Below are positions 5,257 to 9,591 of a stretch of 9,591 nucleotides of DNA, one piece after another. Position numbers and translations under genes: made by a program. The DNA comes from an uncultured Clostridia bacterium (GTDB taxonomy: Bacteria > Bacillota > Clostridia > Oscillospirales > Oscillospiraceae). The stretch is taken from positions 1-9,591 of the forward strand of contig CAMDZY010000059.1 in NCBI GenBank assembly GCA_945910975.1. The letters are read 5' to 3'. The notes below the pieces were generated by a model. The model was not told the origin of the DNA. It ran no database searches and worked only from the letters and a program-made list of their open reading frames with translations. Numbering within the stretch: position 1 is the stretch's first letter; every line of letters begins with the position of its first letter.

Positions 5257-7500
5257 TTACAGTCCGTCCATTGCAATCTGTTTTTCTTCTCTGTCCTCAT
5301 CCTTTAGCAGTGCGCCCGCTGCCGGAATCGTGCGGGTGCGGTAGCGCGATGCGTTGACGATGCCGCTTTCCTCCAGTGGCACCGCCCGGTCAAGTGTGGC
5401 CTTCCGTTTCAGCGTTATCACGTTGACGCCCTGTGAGGCGCGGGTGGTTTTGTTTTGCAGCTGCGCTGTGGAGAAAATCAACGCGCGACCCTCGGTGGAA
5501 TACAGCACGATCTGCTGCTCCTGCGTCAGCGGCAACACTGCCCGCAGGGGGCTTTTGTCGCTGTAGGCAGCGGTCAGCTTGCGGCGGTTCGACTTGGTTG
5601 CATATGCTTCCATTGCAACTCTGGCCACCTTGCCGTTTTCAAAGGCAAACAAAATACTGCCCTGATAATCTCCCGGCAGACAGACATCCACGACGGTTTC
5701 TCCGTCCTCCATGCCGAGCTTGGCCGGCAGATAATCGCCCAAAACGGACGCTTTGCTGTCGTCAAATTCGCTGCAGCGGGTCTTATAGACCTGGTAGCGG
5801 TCGGTAAACACCAGGATTTCCGCCCGATTGCTTGTTTCAAAGGTATGGCGCAGGCGGTCGCCTTCTTTTAGCTTCTGTTCGCCGGACATCCGCAGAGACT
5901 GAGGTGTGATTTTTTTGAAATAGCCCTGATCGGAAACAAACACAGTGACCGGATAATCCGGAATCTCCTCCGCTTCCTCCTCCACCACAATTTCGTGGCC
6001 GTAGACAAGGCCGGTTTTCCGCGGCTGACCGTATTTTTCCGCCACGGCTTCCAGCTCTTTGATGATAATGTTGCGAATGCGGGTGTCGCTTTTGAGTGTT
6101 TTTTCCAGATCGGCAATTTCCGATTCCAGCTTGCCGACTTCTTCGGTTCGCTTTAAAATGTATTCCTTATTGATGTTGCGCAGCTTAATTTCCGCCACAA
6201 ATTCCGCCTGGATCTGGTCGATTCCAAAGCCGATCATCAAATTGGGAATCACCTCGGCATCGGATTCCGTTTCCCGGATGATGGCAATTGCCTGATCGAT
6301 ATCCAGCAAGATCTTCTGTAAGCCCTTGAGCAAATGCAGCTTGTCACGCTTTTTTTGCAATTGGAAATAGACACGCCGCCGCACGCACTCCACGCGCCAG
6401 GCCGTCCATTCCTCCAAAATCTCTCCGATCCCCATCACGCGCGGCATTCCGGCAATCAAAATGTTGAAATTGCACGGGTAGCTGTCGAGCAGCGGTGTGG
6501 ATTTAAACAGCTTTTGCATCAGCTTGTCCGGGTCAACGCCACGTTTGAGGTCGATTGCCAATTTCAGGCCGGACAGGTCGGTCTCGTCGCGCATATCGGA
6601 AATTTCGCGGATTTTTCCCGCCTTGATCAGGTCGGAAACCTTGTCCATGATCGCCTCGGTTGTGGTCGTATAGGGAATCTCATAAATTTCAATCAGATTC
6701 CCCTCTTTCACATAGCGCCAGCGGGCGCGAATCTTAAACGAGCCGCGTCCGGAGCGATAAATTGCCATCATCTCCGCCGGGTCATAGACGATCTCTCCCC
6801 CGGTGGGAAAATCCGGCGCGGGCAGCGTTTCCAGCAAATCACAGTCCGGGTCACGAATCCAGGCGATGGCGGTTTTGCAAACCTCCCGCAGGTTAAAGCC
6901 ACAGATGTTGCTTGCCATGCCGACTGCAATACCGGTGTTGGAGGACACCAAAACGTTGGGGAACGTTGTCGGCAGCAAAGTTGGCTCCTTCATTGTGGCG
7001 TCATAGTTGTCCACAAAGTCCACGGTGTCGGCGTCAATGTCGCGAAACAGCTCGTTGCAGATGGCATCGAGCTTTGCCTCGGTATATCGTGACGCTGCAT
7101 ATGCCATATCGCGCGAATAGACCTTGCCGAAGTTTCCCTTGGAATCGACAAACGGCGCCAGCAACGCCCCATTGCCACGCGACAGGCGCACCATGGTTTC
7201 ATAAATCGCGGCATCGCCATGCGGATTTAAGCGCATGGTCTGCCCGACAATATTGGCGGATTTGGTTCTTCCACCATTGAGCAGCCCCATTTTGTACATG
7301 GTATACAGCAGCTTTCGGTGCGAGGGCTTGAAACCGTCGATTTCCGGAATGGCACGGGACACGATGACGCTCATGGCGTAGGGCATATAGTTGACTTCCA
7401 GCGTCTGGCAAATCGGCTGCTGCGTCACTGCGCCATGCAAGCCCTCCACATTGGGGTTGTCAATGTGCTTGCCTTCCTCCGGTTTTTTCTTCCTTGGCAT
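5257..7500 (-). CDS. parC: Type II topoisomerase subunit A, ParC-like (DNA cleavage subunit, divergent)
   Basis: 747 residues. With the partner subunit it should cut and rejoin both DNA strands in the nucleoid, most likely for relaxation or decatenation. The winged-helix/tower core spans about 30-490: RAIPEIDGFKPSHRKLLY near 39-56, catalytic tyrosine Y139 in AASRYTEAKLD with adjacent R138, and GIAVGMASNI near 180-189. A coiled-coil tower lies about 360-480, and a beta-propeller-like C-terminal domain about 500-715 (repeats such as VFVSDQGYFKKI and ILFAFENGKVARV). No GyrA box (QRRGGKG-like) is visible, which argues against supercoiling activity. The resistance-determining stretch reads NPHGDAAIYE (92-101), with Ala and Glu at the positions of E. 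coli GyrA Ser83 and Asp87. ATG at 7500 follows GGAGGAG by 6 bases; the partner gene ends 15 bases upstream. Automatic annotation may call it gyrA; I favour a topo IV-like paralogue. Confidence 0.9.
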   Translation of the reverse strand: MPRKKKPEEGKHIDNPNVEGLHGAVTQQPICQTLEVNYMPYAMSVIVSRAIPEIDGFKPSHRKLLYTMYKMGLLNGGRTKSANIVGQTMRLNPHGDAAIYETMVRLSRGNGALLAPFVDSKGNFGKVYSRDMAYAASRYTEAKLDAICNELFRDIDADTVDFVDNYDATMKEPTLLPTTFPNVLVSSNTGIAVGMASNICGFNLREVCKTAIAWIRDPDCDLLETLPAPDFPTGGEIVYDPAEMMAIYRSGRGSFKIRARWRYVKEGNLIEIYEIPYTTTTEAIMDKVSDLIKAGKIREISDMRDETDLSGLKLAIDLKRGVDPDKLMQKLFKSTPLLDSYPCNFNILIAGMPRVMGIGEILEEWTAWRVECVRRRVYFQLQKKRDKLHLLKGLQKILLDIDQAIAIIRETESDAEVIPNLMIGFGIDQIQAEFVAEIKLRNINKEYILKRTEEVGKLESEIADLEKTLKSDTRIRNIIIKELEAVAEKYGQPRKTGLVYGHEIVVEEEAEEIPDYPVTVFVSDQGYFKKITPQSLRMSGEQKLKEGDRLRHTFETSNRAEILVFTDRYQVYKTRCSEFDDSKASVLGDYLPAKLGMEDGETVVDVCLPGDYQGSILFAFENGKVARVAMEAYATKSNRRKLTAAYSDKSPLRAVLPLTQEQQIVLYSTEGRALIFSTAQLQNKTTRASQGVNVITLKRKATLDRAVPLEESGIVNASRYRTRTIPAAGALLKDEDREEKQIAMDGL

Positions 7501-7515
7501 TACAAACTCCTCCGA

Positions 7516-9495
7516 TTACGAAATATCGGCAAGCTCCAGGAACTTATAGCCGTTTTCCGCAATATGTTCCTTCCGCCCGGCCAGATTGTCGCCCAGCAGC
7601 AAATCGAACCACATCGCCGTGCGCTCCATATCCTCCGGCATGACCTGAATCAGGCGCCGGGTGGCCGGGTTCATGGTCGTCATCCACATCATCTCCGGGT
7701 CGTTCTCGCCAAGTCCCTTGGAGCGGGCGATTGTGTATTTTTTGCCCTCCAGCTTCTTTAAAATGGATGCCTTTTCCGGCTCATTATAAGCAAACCAGAC
7801 CTTGTCCTTGCAGTGAATCTCAAACAGCGGAGATTCGGCAATATAGACATAGCCCTCTTGAATCAGCGTGGGGCAAAGGCGGTAGATCATCGTGAGGATC
7901 AGCGTGCGAATCTGATAGCCGTCATAGTCGGCATCGGTGCAGATGATCACCTTGTTCCAGCGCAGATTTTCCAACGAGAAGCCGGACAAATCCTTGTTTT
8001 TCCGGCTCTCGACCTCCACGCCGCAGCCCAGTACCTTCATCAGATCGGTAATGATTTCCGACTTGAAGATGCGGCTGTAGTCTGCCTTTAGGCAATTGAG
8101 GATTTTGCCACGCACGGGCATGATTCCCTGAAACTCCGCATCACGTGATAATTTGACGGAACCAAGTGCGGAGTCGCCCTCCACAATATAAATTTCCCGC
8201 TTGCTCACATCGCGGCTGCGGCAATCGACAAACTTTTCCACGCGGTTGGCAATATCAATCGAGCCGGACAGCTTCTTTTTGATGCTCAGGCGTGTTTTTT
8301 CCGCCGTTTCCCGGCTGCGCTTGTTCAGCAGCACCTGATCGGCGATGCGGTCGGCCTCCTGCTTATTTTCAATAAAATAGACCTGTAGCTGTTCCTTGAA
8401 AAAGGCGGTCATGGCGTCCTGAATAAATTTGTTGGTGATTGCCTTTTTGGTCTGGTTTTCATAGGACGCCTGCGTGGAAAAGCAGTTGGTAATCAGCGCC
8501 AAACAGCCCGCCACGTCCTGGAACATAATTTTGCTCTCATTTTTTGTATACTTCCCGACGCTCTTAATATAGGCATCGATGGCGTAGACGAAAGCGTTTT
8601 TCACCGCCTTTTCCGGTGCGCCGCCATGCTCCAGCCAGGAGGAATTGTGGTAATATTCCATGTGGCTGATGGTTTTGGAGAAGCACAGCGCGGCCGTAAT
8701 TTTGACTTTGTAGTCCGGCTTGTCCGCGCGGTCGCGGCCGGTTCGTTCGGTCTGCCAGAACTGCGGCATTGTAAACGCATCCTCGCCGGTGATCTCCTGC
8801 AAATAGTCAACGATTCCGTTTTCGTAGCAAAACTCCGTCGTTTCCATTTTGCCGTTGACCTCGTTGCAGAAGCGGAACGTCACGCCCGCATTGACCACCG
8901 CCTGCCGTTTGAGTACGTCCAGATAGTACTCCACCGGGATATCGATTTCGGTAAACACGTCCAAATCCGGCATCCAGCGGAAGCAGGAGCCGGTTTTTTT
9001 GCGGGTCGTCGGTTCTTTGCGCATTTTGCCCACGATCTCGCCTTTTTCAAAGTGGAGCGTGTACTTGTAGCCGTCACGGTGAATGACCGCGTCAAAATAG
9101 GACGAGGCATACTGCGTGGCGCAGGTGCCAAGTCCGTTTAAACCAAGGCTGTATTCGTAGTTATCGCCGGAATCATTGTTATACTTGCCGCCGGCGTACA
9201 TTTCGCAGAACACCAGCTCCCAGTTGTAGCGCTGTTCGGTTTCGTTCCAGTCCACCGGGCAGCCGCGGCCAAAGTCCTCCACCTGAATGGAGCGGTCGGC
9301 GTAGCGGGTCACAATGATCAAATTGCCATGCCCCGCTCTGGCTTCATCGATCGCGTTGGACAAAATTTCAAACACGGCGTGTTCACATCCGTCCAATCCG
9401 TCCGAGCCAAAAATAACACCGGGACGTTTGCGGACGCGCTCCGCGCCCTTTAACGATGAAATGCTGTCATTTCCGTATTCTTGTTTTTTCTTCAT
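7516..9495 (-). CDS. parE: Type II topoisomerase subunit B, ParE-like (ATPase/TOPRIM subunit, divergent)
   Basis: 659 residues from ATG at 9495. The GHKL ATPase is intact: E43 and N47 in EILSNAIDEARAG, D74 in EDFGRG, a lid at GLNGLGT (118-124), and the QTK loop lysine K350 in ENQTKK. The TOPRIM domain has E439 in IVEGDSALGS, RGKILN near 462-467, and the DxDxD metal triad D521/D523/D525 in CTDADYDGYQIRT. The C-terminal block KGLGENDPEMMWMTTMNP is typical. The lid differs from the usual GGLHGVG (Asn for His), and the stretch before the QTK loop (AGCLALITNCFS) departs from the usual EGLTAVISV pattern. A GTG at 9507 would add four residues, but GAGG lies 6 bases before the ATG. It is first in the operon and followed after 15 bases by subunit A, so the two are probably made in step. 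It could be labelled gyrB; lack of a GyrA box in the partner favours topo IV-like. Confidence 0.91.
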   Translation of the reverse strand: MKKKQEYGNDSISSLKGAERVRKRPGVIFGSDGLDGCEHAVFEILSNAIDEARAGHGNLIIVTRYADRSIQVEDFGRGCPVDWNETEQRYNWELVFCEMYAGGKYNNDSGDNYEYSLGLNGLGTCATQYASSYFDAVIHRDGYKYTLHFEKGEIVGKMRKEPTTRKKTGSCFRWMPDLDVFTEIDIPVEYYLDVLKRQAVVNAGVTFRFCNEVNGKMETTEFCYENGIVDYLQEITGEDAFTMPQFWQTERTGRDRADKPDYKVKITAALCFSKTISHMEYYHNSSWLEHGGAPEKAVKNAFVYAIDAYIKSVGKYTKNESKIMFQDVAGCLALITNCFSTQASYENQTKKAITNKFIQDAMTAFFKEQLQVYFIENKQEADRIADQVLLNKRSRETAEKTRLSIKKKLSGSIDIANRVEKFVDCRSRDVSKREIYIVEGDSALGSVKLSRDAEFQGIMPVRGKILNCLKADYSRIFKSEIITDLMKVLGCGVEVESRKNKDLSGFSLENLRWNKVIICTDADYDGYQIRTLILTMIYRLCPTLIQEGYVYIAESPLFEIHCKDKVWFAYNEPEKASILKKLEGKKYTIARSKGLGENDPEMMWMTTMNPATRRLIQVMPEDMERTAMWFDLLLGDNLAGRKEHIAENGYKFLELADIS

Positions 9496-9535
9496 TCCGT
9501 TCCTCACATAACTATTCCATAATATCTTACACTAT

Positions 9536-9564
9536 AATATACAACGATTTTTTTGGAAAGTCAA
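9536..9564 (-). promoter_or_regulatory. Predicted sigma-A-type promoter of the topoisomerase operon
   Basis: The minus strand reads TTGACT (9559-9564), a 17-base spacer and TATATT (9536-9541), the strongest promoter match in the window. The implied start near 9529 gives a leader of about 34 bases. This marks the likely beginning of the four-gene unit; 9565-9591 shows nothing identifiable. Confidence 0.72.
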
Positions 9565-9591
9565 GAATTTCGCCGTGCCGCCGCTTTACAG

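Noticed and set aside
5246..5275. Possible terminator after the topoisomerase A gene (GGAC...GTCC followed by TTTT)
   Set aside because: The stem is only four base pairs, includes the stop codon in its loop and has a short T-run. It is too weak to call.

Overview
The window looks like chromosomal core-type DNA from an anaerobic Clostridia (Firmicutes) bacterium, possibly a gut Oscillospiraceae/Ruminococcaceae type. The reasons are an IreB-family protein, a YitT-family membrane protein, strong AGGAGG-type ribosome binding sites with some TTG and GTG starts, AT-rich sigma-A-like promoters between moderately GC-rich genes, and an oxygen-sensitive siroheme/[4Fe-4S] redox enzyme. The placement is by eye; no database search was possible. 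All six supported genes lie on the minus strand, so transcription runs from high to low coordinates. I see no rRNA, tRNA, CRISPR array, insertion sequence or phage gene.

Region 9591 to 3141 reads as one four-gene transcription unit. A strong promoter (9536-9564) precedes a GyrB/ParE-like type II topoisomerase ATPase/TOPRIM subunit (7516-9495). Fifteen bases later comes its GyrA/ParC-like DNA-cleaving partner (5257-7500), then, after an 84-base gap without a convincing terminator, a YitT-family membrane protein (4303-5172), then, 13 bases later, a lipoprotein with a degenerate transglutaminase-like domain (3141-4289). The topoisomerase pair has its catalytic residues but departs from standard gyrase: there is no GyrA box, the quinolone-resistance region is altered, and the ATP lid is altered.

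Region 3107 to 419 is a separate single-gene unit with its own promoter (3079-3107), a ribosome binding site and a rho-independent terminator (419-458). Its 857-residue product joins three modules: a CoA-disulfide-reductase/NADH-oxidase-type flavoprotein with a redox cysteine, a compact rhodanese domain, and a minimal sulfite/nitrite-reductase module with siroheme cysteines and two ferredoxin [4Fe-4S] clusters. It resembles the logic of NirB (pyridine-nucleotide flavoprotein plus siroheme reductase in one chain) with a sulfur-carrying domain in the middle. This is the most interesting item in the window.

Region 418 to 1 holds a noncoding stretch (about 212-418) with an 11-bp direct repeat, a small palindrome and a promoter. 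It is followed by the first 70 codons of an IreB homologue that runs off the window edge. The promoter position argues that IreB starts at a TTG codon (211), not at the upstream in-frame ATG.
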